64,000 bases of DNA from Alphaproteobacteria bacterium (GCA_030432025.1 JAUIIA010000002.1:62001-126000), one strand, 5' to 3'. Positions 9,228 through 18,537 are shown, counted from the first letter of the stretch. The notes: a model not told the origin generated them from the sequence alone. Translations and numbers: made by a program.

Positions 9228-9255
9228 TGCGGATATCTGCTTGTTAAAATTTAAT

Positions 9256-9882
9256 ATGTTCATAAATAAAGCGGAAAAGACCAATAGCAAGGCCCCAAAC
9301 AAAAACAAGGGGCAAAAACCGCGAAAAACCCCTAAAAAAATAACGGAGAGCTATCTTCACAACTCGGGGCTTTATTATCTGGAGCGCTATTCGACGAGCA
9401 CTGAAAACTTCCGCCGTGTCATGATGCGCAAAGTACAAAAGTCCTGCCGCGCCCATCCGGAGCAGGAATTCTCCAAATGCGAACAAATGGTCGGTGACTT
9501 GATCACAAAATTTATACGCGTCGGCTTACTCGATGACAACGTTTACGCCCGTTCAATCGTCAATAGCCAGCGACGTAACGGCAAATCATTACGATACATC
9601 CAGACCTACTTAAGAAGTAAGGGACTGGACACTGAAGTGATTGAAAAATCACTCGACCAGTTTAACGAAGAAAATGACAAAAACGCCGCAGAGATCGAGT
9701 TCGAATCCGCCATGGTCTACGCCCGTAAAAAACGTTTGGGGCCGTTTCGTACCCGTAAAGAATTTGATATTCAAAAAGAGATGGGGCGCCTAGCTAGAGC
9801 GGGATACTCCTACGATACGGCTCGGCGCGTTTTAGATAAAAACCTGGATGATGAAGATATAGCCGGTCTTATAGGATATTAG
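9256..9882 (+). CDS. recX: Regulatory protein RecX
   Basis: 208 residues. RecX binds RecA filaments and limits their growth. After a Lys-rich N-terminus, the family pattern of three-helix repeats is visible: YLHNSGLYYLERY, then LIRVGLLDDNVYARS-like segment (FIRVGLLDDNVYA), GKSLRYIQTYLRSKG and the last repeat GYSYDTARRVL. The ATG at 9256 is the last good start before conserved sequence and has no obvious Shine-Dalgarno site. The start lies 28 bp from the divergent permease start. recA is not in the window. The gene ends 1 bp before the convergent kinase gene. Confidence 0.85.
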   Translation: MFINKAEKTNSKAPNKNKGQKPRKTPKKITESYLHNSGLYYLERYSTSTENFRRVMMRKVQKSCRAHPEQEFSKCEQMVGDLITKFIRVGLLDDNVYARSIVNSQRRNGKSLRYIQTYLRSKGLDTEVIEKSLDQFNEENDKNAAEIEFESAMVYARKKRLGPFRTRKEFDIQKEMGRLARAGYSYDTARRVLDKNLDDEDIAGLIGY

Positions 9883-9883
9883 C

Positions 9884-12505
9884 CTAGCTTTTTGGCTGAC
9901 CTTCAGGCTCATGGAAACGGGACTTGCCCTCTTCTTCCTTGTTTTTCTTCTGCACAACACGTTCAGCAGGGAAAATCGCCGTCGCCGTTGTACCGATACC
10001 TTTTTGCGAGAACAGTTCAAAGTCACCGCCATGCAATTTGATCAATGCATCGACAAGCGTAAGCCCTAAGCCGGTACCTGAACCACTTCTGGACAATTCG
10101 TTATCAACCTGCCCGAATGGGGAAAGCGCCTTCTTGATCTCGTAATCATCAAGCCCGATCCCCGTATCCGTGATAGAGATATGCATACGCCCGTCCTTGG
10201 CAATGTGGCCGGAAATTGTAATGCGGCCGCCCTCTGGGGTAAATTTCACTGCGTTAGACAGCAGGTTCAGCACAATCTGCTTAATAGCCAACTCTTCACC
10301 AACCAGATCCGGCAAGCCATCCAGCGTCTTGGTAATCGTCAGCTTGGTATTATCAATCTTAACATCCATCAACTCCTCGGCTGATGAAATAACATCTCTG
10401 ATCTTCACCACACCTTCGTTCAACTGGCGTTCACCCGCTTCAATCTTCGAAATATCGAGAATTTCATTAATCACGCGCAACAGCTTATTACCGCTATCAT
10501 GAATATCACGCGCATATTCCCAGTAACTACGCTGCTCTATCGGGCCAAACACCTCGTTCTTAATCATCTCGGAAAACCCGATGATCGAGTTCAAAGGCGT
10601 ACGTAGCTCATGGCTCATATTCGAAATAAACTCTGACTTCGCACGGTTAGCGAGGTCGGAACTCATTTTTGCTTCATGAATAGCGCGCTCTGACTCACGA
10701 CGCTCTGTAATATCCTCGATACTGCCTTCGAAGAATAAAAGCTGGCCGCTATCATCCTTAACCGCACGCACACTTTCACGCACCCAGATCATTGTGCCGT
10801 CCTTGGCACGCAACTGGACTTCATGGTTATGAATGTCATCGGACTTATAAAGCTTCTGATAAAACGCCTGACGGCCACTGAAGTCCATATATACCTGCTC
10901 ATGCGCGTTCTTGACCTCACGCAGAACTTGTTCAGGGTTTTCGTATTTCAAAATCCTTGCAAAGGCCGGATTTACACTTAGATACAGCCCTTCACCAGTC
11001 AGCTGGAAAATACCGCCTGCCGCATTCTCGACAATACTGCGATACTTCTTTTCCGCATCACTAAGTGCGCGCTCGGCACGTCTGCGCTCTTCAATATCTG
11101 TAAAGGTCCCTATAACACGGGGCTTTTGCCCTTCCTGAACCATCTTTTTCATCACAAGCTCAACCGGCTTGAACATACCATCCGACATACGGATCTGCGT
11201 ATATAGGCGCATAGAAGTCTTCTCGTCCTCCAGCAATGCACGAAAATCAAGGCTCAGCTGATCCTGATCGTCAGTATGAATAAGCTGCCTTAAATGCTGT
11301 CCCATCGTCTGCTCAACATCAAAACCTGTGATCGTCGCCCAAGCCTTGTTCAGGAACACAATCTTCCCGTGATTGTCGGCTTCGAAGATAATATCGTTGA
11401 CCGCGTCAATAACGGTACGTGTCTTCTGTTCAGTTTGCTTGATAGAAAGGTTGAGACGCTCTCTTTCCTCCGCCTCGTTCTTCAAGGCAAAGTTCTTTTC
11501 TTCCAACGCACCGTTCATCTCCTGCAACACTTCATTCTGACGCTGATGCGTGTGAATTGTAAAAGTCCCTAAGGCCGTCAGAAGTATACCAATAATGGCC
11601 GCGACAGAGGGAACAGCATTCAGGAAATTGGAGCGTGTATCTTGTTTAAACACACCGGAAACTTCCAACGTCCGTCCGCCGAACGGAAATTCATATACCT
11701 GACGCATACTTGATGGTTCTGCAGGCTCATCAGGATAACGATCAAATTCATATAACGAGCGGTTAGCCTGAATGTCGTGAATACGCATCATCGATACGTG
11801 GCGGTGCTGCCCTATCCACATATCATTATATCTTTCGGACACATTGATAACGGCCAGCAGAAAACCCTGCTCTCCGGAACCGTTTGCACTTGGCACGGCT
11901 TTCGCCAGCACGACCGGACGCATCGCCAGCCTCGGCGATTGCCTCAACAATTGTATCTGGAAGTTGATACCTTCGATCGGCATTACACTTTCGGAGGCTT
12001 TGTGGGCGCCTTGCTCGAACATCAGTTTCAGAAATTGCGCATTGGGATCTATCGTATTGCGCTTCGCATAGGACGTTGCATCCTCAGGCTCAATTAAATT
12101 GGAGAATGTCCACTTGCCCTTCTCGTTTTTATAAAACCATAAAATCTGGTCGTAATATTCGTATTTTTCCTTCTCCTGCCCAATAACGGAAGCAACCATA
12201 TCTGCATCATTTTCATCACCGCTTAAGGCAATCAGTTCGGCCAATGAATTTAACGGGCGTTGCATAACATCAAAATCTGCAACAATTTCTTCAACGAAAT
12301 CCTGAGAGACACGGGCTTGCTCTTCTTGAACAAGGCCGGACATGAATGAACTGAGAATTAGAAAAACACCGAGCGTAAAAATCAGCCCTACAATGACAAA
12401 AGCCATCTTTACCATTTGCGGACGCGGAGCATTGGATTCATCAGAAGCATCGCCATCCCCTAACAAACGACGTTTTTGTTCCAAAATGTGATCGCGTAAA
12501 GCCAT
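9884..12505 (-). CDS. Membrane sensor histidine kinase with two PAS domains
   Basis: 873 residues. A transmembrane segment at about 33-55, an extracytoplasmic domain to about 288, a second transmembrane segment (about 290-312) and a coiled-coil linker lead to PAS 1 (about 360-475) and PAS 2 with PAC (about 480-610). The HisKA dimerisation helix follows, with its phosphorylated His near residue 632 (SHELRTPLN), then the ATP-binding domain with GIGLDDYEIKK and a GSGTGLGL lid. There is no receiver domain and no regulator gene beside it, so it is an orphan kinase by context. The signal is unknown. It is convergent with recX. Confidence 0.9.
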   Translation of the reverse strand: MALRDHILEQKRRLLGDGDASDESNAPRPQMVKMAFVIVGLIFTLGVFLILSSFMSGLVQEEQARVSQDFVEEIVADFDVMQRPLNSLAELIALSGDENDADMVASVIGQEKEKYEYYDQILWFYKNEKGKWTFSNLIEPEDATSYAKRNTIDPNAQFLKLMFEQGAHKASESVMPIEGINFQIQLLRQSPRLAMRPVVLAKAVPSANGSGEQGFLLAVINVSERYNDMWIGQHRHVSMMRIHDIQANRSLYEFDRYPDEPAEPSSMRQVYEFPFGGRTLEVSGVFKQDTRSNFLNAVPSVAAIIGILLTALGTFTIHTHQRQNEVLQEMNGALEEKNFALKNEAEERERLNLSIKQTEQKTRTVIDAVNDIIFEADNHGKIVFLNKAWATITGFDVEQTMGQHLRQLIHTDDQDQLSLDFRALLEDEKTSMRLYTQIRMSDGMFKPVELVMKKMVQEGQKPRVIGTFTDIEERRRAERALSDAEKKYRSIVENAAGGIFQLTGEGLYLSVNPAFARILKYENPEQVLREVKNAHEQVYMDFSGRQAFYQKLYKSDDIHNHEVQLRAKDGTMIWVRESVRAVKDDSGQLLFFEGSIEDITERRESERAIHEAKMSSDLANRAKSEFISNMSHELRTPLNSIIGFSEMIKNEVFGPIEQRSYWEYARDIHDSGNKLLRVINEILDISKIEAGERQLNEGVVKIRDVISSAEELMDVKIDNTKLTITKTLDGLPDLVGEELAIKQIVLNLLSNAVKFTPEGGRITISGHIAKDGRMHISITDTGIGLDDYEIKKALSPFGQVDNELSRSGSGTGLGLTLVDALIKLHGGDFELFSQKGIGTTATAIFPAERVVQKKNKEEEGKSRFHEPEGQPKS

Positions 12506-12799
12506 GTGACTTGCCCGTCAGTTAAAGATCAAAAAACCCTCTACACAGAACATGTAGAAGATTTACGCAGTTGCCCGGCTACAGAATGATGAGATTCTGC
12601 CCCACACTCTAACAATGCACAAAAACTCTTAACAAAGGCCTAAAATACTGCTTTTTTTGAAACATTAGGAAACGCTAAAAAAGACAACTATTTCAATAAT
12701 GTATGTTTTACAAATAAACCTTTGTATTCGCCAGCCAGCGTGCTACAAAGTCCTTAATGCTACATTACAACATGAATTTATCAGTAAGGAATTTGAACG
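12506..12799. other. 294-bp divergent promoter region
   Basis: This AT-rich gap lies between the divergent kinase and phasin genes and must hold both promoters. I see one small perfect inverted repeat (CAGAAT, 6-base loop, ATTCTG) and an AAGGA ribosome binding site before the phasin. No RNA gene or further open frame is apparent. Confidence 0.4.
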
Positions 12800-13249
12800 A
12801 TGACGAGCAACAATCCTTTTAGTGAGTTTTTCTCACAGAACGATTTTTCAAAGTTTTTTGAAAACTATCAGTCTATGCCTTTCGACGTACAGACCTTCAT
12901 GGAAACACAGCGCAAAAATGTTCAGGCCCTGACAGATGCGCAGCAAATTACCATGGACAACATGCAAAAGCTGGCACAGCGTCAAAGCGCTGCACTTTCT
13001 CAAATGGTTGAGGATAACGCCCGCCTTGCAAAAGAAATGATGACTGAAGGCACACCGGAAGAAAAGATCGCCAAGAACGCTGATCTGATCAAAACAGTGT
13101 ACGAGAAAAGCATCAAGAACATGAATGACATCTCAGAACTTCTGAGCAAGTCAAACAAAGAAGCGAACGACGTAATCAACAAGCGCGTAAAAGCGACATT
13201 GAATGAAGTCAAAGCTGCGATGGAAAAGCCCAAGAAAAAAGCGGCTTAA
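12800..13249 (+). CDS. Phasin family protein
   Basis: 149 residues, almost entirely helical, with the phasin pattern: an N-terminal segment with FMETQRKNVQALTDAQQ, then a long amphipathic helix (QRQSAALSQMVEDN) and a Lys/Ala-rich tail. Phasins coat polyhydroxyalkanoate granules and control their size, although some act as general stress proteins. AAGGA lies 8 bp before the ATG. No PHA synthase or depolymerase is in the window, so the link to storage granules rests on the family alone. A strong terminator follows, so it is monocistronic. Confidence 0.85.
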   Translation: MTSNNPFSEFFSQNDFSKFFENYQSMPFDVQTFMETQRKNVQALTDAQQITMDNMQKLAQRQSAALSQMVEDNARLAKEMMTEGTPEEKIAKNADLIKTVYEKSIKNMNDISELLSKSNKEANDVINKRVKATLNEVKAAMEKPKKKAA

Positions 13250-13270
13250 TTCCCTTCCCCACAAAGAATT

Positions 13271-13300
13271 AAAAGGGTCGTTGCAAAACGGCCCTTTTTT
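13271..13300 (+). terminator. Rho-independent terminator after the phasin gene
   Basis: AAAAGGGTCG, loop, CGGCCCTTTTTT with one G-T pair; a T-run closes the stem, 22 bp after the stop. Confidence 0.9.
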
Positions 13301-13314
13301 GTTATGAGTAACGC

Positions 13315-13650
13315 ATGACAATAGAATTTGATGATTTCCTGAAAGTAGATATCCGTGTCGGCACCATTATTGAGATCGAGGATTTCCCCGAGGCACGTAA
13401 ACCAGCTTACAAACTGAAAATCGATTTCGGTGATGAAATCGGGATCAAGAAGTCATCCGCACAAATCACTGTGCACTACACCAAAGAGACTTTACTCAAC
13501 AAGCAGGTTGCGGCGGTCGTGAACTTCCCACCCCGCCAAATTGGTCCGATCATGTCTGAGGTTTTAACTCTCGGCTTTCCCGATGAAGACGGAGAGGTTG
13601 TCCTCTTCAGCCCCGATCTAAAAATTCCGAATGGCGGACGCCTCTTCTAA
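13315..13650 (+). CDS. csaA: CsaA-type tRNA-binding/chaperone protein
   Basis: 111 residues, the usual CsaA length. The whole protein is a single OB-fold tRNA-binding domain with the typical opening FLKVDIRVGTI and the later pattern VVNFPPRQIGPIMSEVL. Members bind tRNA and help export of preproteins in Bacillus. The 3' end overlaps the convergent sensor kinase gene by 4 bp. The start is the ATG 14 bp after the phasin terminator, so it has its own promoter in a very short space or depends on read-through. Confidence 0.9.
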   Translation: MTIEFDDFLKVDIRVGTIIEIEDFPEARKPAYKLKIDFGDEIGIKKSSAQITVHYTKETLLNKQVAAVVNFPPRQIGPIMSEVLTLGFPDEDGEVVLFSPDLKIPNGGRLF

Positions 13651-14978
13651 AGCGGCATGCGCACAACAACCTTCAAACCACCGTGTGTGCTTTTATCCAG
13701 CCAGATTTTACCGCCATGCGCATGAACAATATCCATCACAATCGCAAGCCCCAGGCCCACTCCACCCGTCTCTGTGCTACGTGACGGGTCCACTCGGGTA
13801 AATGGTTTGAAGGCTTCATCATAAAACGCTTCAGGTATGCCCGGACCGTTATCTTCAATCTCGATCTGGGCCTTTTCTTCATCACAGAACGCTTTAACCC
13901 ATATACCGTCGGCATAGCGTGCAGCATTATTAATCAGGTTCGACATTGCCCGCTCAAACGCCATTGGGCGAACCTCAATGACCAAATCATTGGGAATATC
14001 AATTTCAATGTCAGGTGATTTGGGCCGCTTTATTTCCCGCAGACGCTCGAACATGCTAACGAGACTTAGCGACTCAAACTCCTCTTCACCATCACCGCGC
14101 ACAAAATCGAGATAGGCATGGATCATCTTCTCCATCTCGATAATATCTTCACGCATTTCGTTGCGTTCATCCCCGTCCATCATTTCGACTTGCAGCTTGA
14201 GTCGTGTCAAAGGCGTGCGCAGGTCGTGGGAAACACCCGCCAGCATATCCGTCCTTTGCGAGACCTGCCTCTCAATGCGGCGTTTCATGTCCAGAAACGC
14301 ACTACCCGCCTGTCGCACCTCGCGTGCGCCCTCGGGCTTAAAGAACGGCGTGTCGCGCCCCTTACCAAAACGATCCGCTGCAACGGCCAACTTACGTATC
14401 GGCCTTATCTGGTTGCGCATAAAAACGATCGCTATAAACAAAAGCAGCAGAGACGTCCCGAATACCCAAAGCAAAAAGATATAACCGGACGAAGAGAACA
14501 AACGGTTTTGTGGGAACTTGGCCGTCAAAACACCGTCATCAAGCTGAATAAAAACAGAGACCTCCTTTTCCCCAAAATCCGCATGAACGATAAAATCCTC
14601 CGCGATCTTCTTGTCCAGCTCACTAGCAACCTTACTCGCGACGACACTTTCCCATATCTGCAATCGAGATAATTCAAGTTCCTGCGGCAAGGTCATTCCC
14701 GGCTTAAACTCAATATCCATGCTCAAATGCTGACCTGCATACCTCACAATATTGGCTATCTTCTCCGGGTCTTGCCCTTCGTTAAGCGCAGTCGTGACAA
14801 TGGCCAACTCCCCCGCCACGGAAAAAGCAAGCCGCGTCGTCATCTTGCTCCAATGACGGTCAAAGAACACAAATGTCGTAATCAACTGGATTAACAGCAC
14901 CGGTGTGATCAGGATCACCAGTGAACGTCCGAACAGCGTGCGCGGCAAAAACTGTTTTATTGATAAACCCCTAGCCAC
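13647..14978 (-). CDS. EnvZ-like sensor histidine kinase
   Basis: 443 residues from a GTG start that directly abuts the TAG stop of the response regulator gene. Transmembrane helix at about 17-37, a periplasmic domain to about 155, a second transmembrane helix (FLLWVFGTSLLLLFIAIVF), then a HAMP domain. HisKA has its phosphorylated His near residue 250 (GVSHDLRTPLTRLKLQ) and the ATPase domain contains NNAARYADG, DNGPGIPE and GVGLGLAI. The pairing, order and domain set are those of alphaproteobacterial EnvZ/OmpR-type systems for envelope control. The actual stimulus is unknown. Confidence 0.93.
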   Translation of the reverse strand: MARGLSIKQFLPRTLFGRSLVILITPVLLIQLITTFVFFDRHWSKMTTRLAFSVAGELAIVTTALNEGQDPEKIANIVRYAGQHLSMDIEFKPGMTLPQELELSRLQIWESVVASKVASELDKKIAEDFIVHADFGEKEVSVFIQLDDGVLTAKFPQNRLFSSSGYIFLLWVFGTSLLLLFIAIVFMRNQIRPIRKLAVAADRFGKGRDTPFFKPEGAREVRQAGSAFLDMKRRIERQVSQRTDMLAGVSHDLRTPLTRLKLQVEMMDGDERNEMREDIIEMEKMIHAYLDFVRGDGEEEFESLSLVSMFERLREIKRPKSPDIEIDIPNDLVIEVRPMAFERAMSNLINNAARYADGIWVKAFCDEEKAQIEIEDNGPGIPEAFYDEAFKPFTRVDPSRSTETGGVGLGLAIVMDIVHAHGGKIWLDKSTHGGLKVVVRMPL

Positions 14979-15698
14979 CTAAGCCTCCTCCGCACGTAAA
15001 AGATATCCCTTACCACGAACGGTCTGCAGATATCGCGGACTTTTGCTGTCTTCCTCAATCTTTCGGCGCAGGCGCGTCACCTGCACATCGATCGTGCGCT
15101 CCCCCGCATCAACACCACAAAGCTTGGCCAACTTTTCGCGTGACAAGACATCGCCTTTATACCGGCCAAGGACTTTTAGCAGCATACTCTCCGCATCCGT
15201 CAGGCTAACCGTCTCTTTCTCCGATGTCAGAACATCCATCTCGGGGTCAAAAATCCACCCCCCCATACGGAAAGCCTCGTCCTTTTTGTCGGGCTTTACA
15301 GTACGTTTCAAAATTGCATTCAACCGCAACACAAGCTCCTTAGGTTCGAACGGCTTTGGCAAATAATCATCCGCCCCTGCTTCCAACCCCTTAATCCGGT
15401 CCTCCGTCTCCCCCAAAGCCGTTAACAACAATATCGGCGTATCGTCCTTCTGTCTGAATTCTTGTGTGAATTCCACTCCGCTTTGGCCGGGCATCATCAC
15501 ATCCACCACCATGACATCGACCTCAAATGTCTTGAGTAACCCTTGCGCTTCCGCCGCATCCCCCGCCTGAAGCACTACAAACCCCTGCTCGCTCAAAAAT
15601 CTGGATAATAAATCCCGAATCCGTCTGTCATCATCCACCACCATCACATGGGGGCGGGATTCAAAATCGACATAATCTTTCGCGTTTTCAGCCGTCAT
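14979..15698 (-). CDS. OmpR-family response regulator
   Basis: 239 residues. The receiver domain has the acidic pocket VDDD and the phospho-acceptor Asp66 (VMVVDVMMPG), the switch Thr in LLTALG and the Lys in YLPKPF. A C-terminal winged helix with ERTIDVQVTRLRRKIE and LQTVRGKGYLL follows. It binds DNA as a dimer when phosphorylated, most likely by the kinase encoded immediately downstream. The gene is divergent from ilvE across 90 bp that must contain both promoters. Confidence 0.95.
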   Translation of the reverse strand: MTAENAKDYVDFESRPHVMVVDDDRRIRDLLSRFLSEQGFVVLQAGDAAEAQGLLKTFEVDVMVVDVMMPGQSGVEFTQEFRQKDDTPILLLTALGETEDRIKGLEAGADDYLPKPFEPKELVLRLNAILKRTVKPDKKDEAFRMGGWIFDPEMDVLTSEKETVSLTDAESMLLKVLGRYKGDVLSREKLAKLCGVDAGERTIDVQVTRLRRKIEEDSKSPRYLQTVRGKGYLLRAEEA

Positions 15699-15788
15699 CG
15701 TGCTTTACAAGTCCTGTGCATCCGCTTTATAGGTATTATCTGGCTTAGCACGCCTTAACACTTTGAACCACTAGAAATAGGTAAAGCA

Positions 15789-16688
15789 ATGGCTTTAGTC
15801 CCTTTTGATAAACGCGACGGCTTCATCTGGATGGATGGCGAAATGCTTCCATGGAAAGATGCACAGCTTCACTTCCTCACCCATGCCCTTCACTACGGCA
15901 CACAGGTATTTGAGGGTGAGCGCGCCTATAACGGCCGTATTTTCAAAAGCCGTGAACATTCCGAGCGTCTGTTCAACTCCGCACACATCATTCATATGGA
16001 CATGAATATGTCCGTTGATGAGCTGGAAAAAGTCAAAGTCGAGGTATTAAAGGCAAACAACCTAGAAAACGCTTATATCCGCGCGGCTGCTTGGCGTGGT
16101 GCGGAACAAATGGGCATTGATGTTACCGGCACGGAGACACATGTCGCCGTCGCTGCTTGGGAATGGGGCAGCTATTTCGACCCTGAAATCCGTGAAAAAG
16201 GCATCGCCCTGAAAACATCAAAATGGCGCAAACCCGCCCCTGACACGGCCCCGACCGCTGCTAAAACAGCGTCACTGTACAATTTGAGCTGCATGGTCAA
16301 AGCCGAAGTTAAAAAAGAAGGCTTCACCGACGCCCTTATGCTCGATCATGAGGGCTATGTCGCTGAATCCACTGGTGCAAACCTGTTTGCAATCAAGGAC
16401 GGTGTCCTGCACACACCCATTGCTGACCGTTTCCTGAATGGTATTACACGCCAAACAGTCATGGATTTAGCCGAAGAACGCGGCTTTAAAATCGAAGAAC
16501 GCCGCATTTCACCTGAAGAACTCGAATCTTTTGAGGAAATTTTTCTCACTGGGACCGCTGCAGAGGTCACCGCAGTGGGCTCAATTGACGATATTCAATA
16601 CGGTGTCGGACCGGTAACACGTCAATTGCATGAGGCCTATGAGGACCTCGTGAACGGTCGTAACGAACCTGTAAAAAAGCAGGCCTAA
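15789..16688 (+). CDS. ilvE: Branched-chain amino acid aminotransferase
   Basis: 299 residues, PLP fold type IV. It transfers the amino group between glutamate and the keto acids of leucine, isoleucine and valine, the last step of their synthesis. Visible family features are FEGERAYNGRIFKSREH, the lysine-containing stretch AAKTASLYNLSCM, the LMLDHEGYVAESTGANLF segment and EIFLTGTAAEVTAV near the end. The gene stands alone: divergent from the response regulator gene and followed by a hairpin and the promoter of the next operon. Confidence 0.93.
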   Translation: MALVPFDKRDGFIWMDGEMLPWKDAQLHFLTHALHYGTQVFEGERAYNGRIFKSREHSERLFNSAHIIHMDMNMSVDELEKVKVEVLKANNLENAYIRAAAWRGAEQMGIDVTGTETHVAVAAWEWGSYFDPEIREKGIALKTSKWRKPAPDTAPTAAKTASLYNLSCMVKAEVKKEGFTDALMLDHEGYVAESTGANLFAIKDGVLHTPIADRFLNGITRQTVMDLAEERGFKIEERRISPEELESFEEIFLTGTAAEVTAVGSIDDIQYGVGPVTRQLHEAYEDLVNGRNEPVKKQA

Positions 16689-16725
16689 CCCCTCAAACCT
16701 TTGAATCTTAACCACTTTTCATACG

Positions 16726-16754
16726 CAAGATCGTTTCACACGGGAACGGTCTTG
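16726..16754 (+). terminator. Hairpin after ilvE, possible terminator
   Basis: CAAGATCGTTTC pairs with GGGAACGGTCTTG, allowing G-T pairs. There is no T-run behind it, so termination may be weak or factor-dependent. Confidence 0.45.
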
Positions 16755-16803
16755 TGAACATTTATAACCACTTACACCCCTCCTCAAAACCTTACTTAAA
16801 TAG

Positions 16804-16818
16804 TTAACAAATCGTTAA
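16804..16818. promoter_or_regulatory. CtrA-type site upstream of the giant operon
   Basis: TTAA, seven bases, TTAA: the full-length binding pattern of the alphaproteobacterial cell-cycle regulator CtrA. It can also be read as a direct repeat of GTTAAC. It lies 22 bp upstream of the putative -35 element of the operon promoter. The match is exact; binding is inference. Confidence 0.5.
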
Positions 16819-16840
16819 CATACTGATTTGCAACAAAAAT

Positions 16841-16869
16841 TTGACTTTCACGGTTTTTTCGCGTACCCT
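16841..16869 (+). promoter_or_regulatory. Probable sigma-70 promoter of the giant operon
   Basis: TTGACT at 16841-16846 and TACCCT at 16864-16869 are separated by 17 bp, in an AT-rich gap 67 bp before the first start codon. The -10 is imperfect. Confidence 0.45.
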
Positions 16870-16935
16870 GTGTTTAATAAATAAAAAAGTAAAAACAAAA
16901 AGCATATTAAATGCGGTGTTTAGTTAGAGGGTATA

Positions 16936-17118
16936 ATGGCATTCACCACACAAAAATTCGCAACAGATGTATCCGCCATAAACGGGTTTTATGGCGAATT
17001 TTCCGTTGTTGAAGCACGCCATAACCTCTCAGCACTTATTAATGCTCTAAAAAACCAAGTACCCACGATCGGCAAAACAACCAAACGCCATAACGGCGAG
17101 AACAGCGATAGGGGGTAA
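16936..17118 (+). CDS. Small protein, first gene of the giant operon
   Basis: 60 residues, preceded by AGAGGG 7 bp upstream of the ATG and followed 3 bp after its stop by the next start, so translation is probably coupled. The middle (SVVEARHNLSALINAL) resembles the N-terminal signature of Phd/YefM antitoxins (VSEARANLSELL pattern), but the usual following strand is missing and the tail is polar and basic. An antitoxin, immunity or leader-peptide role is speculation. It could also simply be a translated leader. I do not recognise a firm family. Confidence 0.6.
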   Translation: MAFTTQKFATDVSAINGFYGEFSVVEARHNLSALINALKNQVPTIGKTTKRHNGENSDRG

Positions 17119-17121
17119 ATT

Positions 17122-18537
17122 ATGGGCTGGTTAAGTGACAGATGGAATTCAGTAACAAGTACGGTTAGTGCGGCTGCAAGCAGCGTGACGAAAGCCGTTG
17201 TTAATACAGTATCCGAGACAGCGAGTGACCTAAGAGACGCAGCAGTAGAAGCTGTTGTCGAAACATATGACGATTTCGTCGAGGAAGCCTCCAGCATGGC
17301 CTCCGCCGCATACGAAAGCGCAGGCACCTGGGTTTCCGATAATGTTTTCGCCGACGACACATGGGTTGGCAAAGGTATGAACTGGGCCGCAGATGCCGGT
17401 GACAAACTTTCCAACATGTACGACTACATGATCGAAAACCCTGAGCGGGCTTTCGCCACAATCGGTGAAGGTCTCGAAGAAGGTATCGGTTACATTGTCG
17501 GTACACCCGGCTACCTGATTGACTTGGGTGCCGAAGGTGTCGACTGGGCTTACAGCTCAATGACAGGCGCAGAAAGAAGCGAAGGCTTCGGTCTTGGTTG
17601 GGGTAATGCCATCGCAAGCGGCGTTGATCAGGGTTTCGACCACGTTCAAGCGGCCAGCACTTACGCAATAAATAACGGCATTTTAGGCATGGACACAACA
17701 TATGCTGAAGCCTTGGATATGGCTGAGGTTAAAGTCCTAAACGAAGAAGAAGCCCTGCTTAAAGGAATCACAATCGGCGCACTGGAAGTTGGCGTTCTGG
17801 CCGCTACAGCAGGCGGAAGTGGTGTAGCCCGCGCAGGTGCATGGACAGCCCGCATCGCCGGTAAAGCTGACGATGTTGTTAGATTGACAAACACAGGAAC
17901 AAGACTGAGTAACACAGCTAGCAGGATCGGTTCAGCTGCGACAAGAACAGCAGAAACGGCTTCACGCCCTTTCCGTGCCGCAGCCTCTATCCCCGGCGTT
18001 GCTCCTACAATTAAATATGCAGCTGTCCCTGGCGCACTCTTTTACCTGAACGTTAACGGAGAACTCTCAGCGTACCGTGTACAAGAGCTGCAAGAGCGCA
18101 CAGCCGAAATGCAGGACCGCATGGTCGAAGGCGCAATCACCGGCTTTCAGGAAAGAGAAGATTACATGCAGGCATTGCTGGACGCTCAAACTGCAGAAAT
18201 CGACGCTATGGTTGATGTTTTCAATTCCAGACGCGTGTCAGAAGACGAGCGTGCGCAAATGATTGCCCGTTTCGAAGAGCTGGAAGCGCAAGCTGACTTG
18301 ATTGAAGAATGGCAGAACCCGGACACGACAGAAGCACGTCGCCAGGAAATTTTTACGCACTTGCAAGAAAGAAATGCAGCCCTTCAGGCAGAGCCTACCG
18401 CTCTTGAAACAGACGGCTCTGACGGCACACAAGAATTCAACACAAACGCTGAAGGCGTTGACCCTGCACCTCAGGATGAAATCAACAATGACAGCGTTCT
18501 CGACGAGGGCACGACAGTGGAGGTTAAGTCTCCATGA
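17122..18537 (+). CDS. Unknown 471-residue protein, second gene of the giant operon
   Basis: No family recognised. The first 75 residues are amphipathic helix rich in Ser, Ala and Val. A region to about 210 is rich in Gly, Trp and acidic residues. A hydrophobic stretch (about 212-233, ITIGALEVGVLAATAGG) and a weaker one (about 294-312) could enter a membrane. Residues 318-425 form a coiled coil, and the tail is acidic. There is no Sec signal peptide and I find no cysteine. AGGGGG precedes the ATG, and the stop overlaps the next start by 4 bp (ATGA). The overlap indicates the product is made in step with the 2046-residue partner. Codon choice strongly favours ACA for Thr, as in the giant gene. 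Confidence 0.9.
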   Translation: MGWLSDRWNSVTSTVSAAASSVTKAVVNTVSETASDLRDAAVEAVVETYDDFVEEASSMASAAYESAGTWVSDNVFADDTWVGKGMNWAADAGDKLSNMYDYMIENPERAFATIGEGLEEGIGYIVGTPGYLIDLGAEGVDWAYSSMTGAERSEGFGLGWGNAIASGVDQGFDHVQAASTYAINNGILGMDTTYAEALDMAEVKVLNEEEALLKGITIGALEVGVLAATAGGSGVARAGAWTARIAGKADDVVRLTNTGTRLSNTASRIGSAATRTAETASRPFRAAASIPGVAPTIKYAAVPGALFYLNVNGELSAYRVQELQERTAEMQDRMVEGAITGFQEREDYMQALLDAQTAEIDAMVDVFNSRRVSEDERAQMIARFEELEAQADLIEEWQNPDTTEARRQEIFTHLQERNAALQAEPTALETDGSDGTQEFNTNAEGVDPAPQDEINNDSVLDEGTTVEVKSP

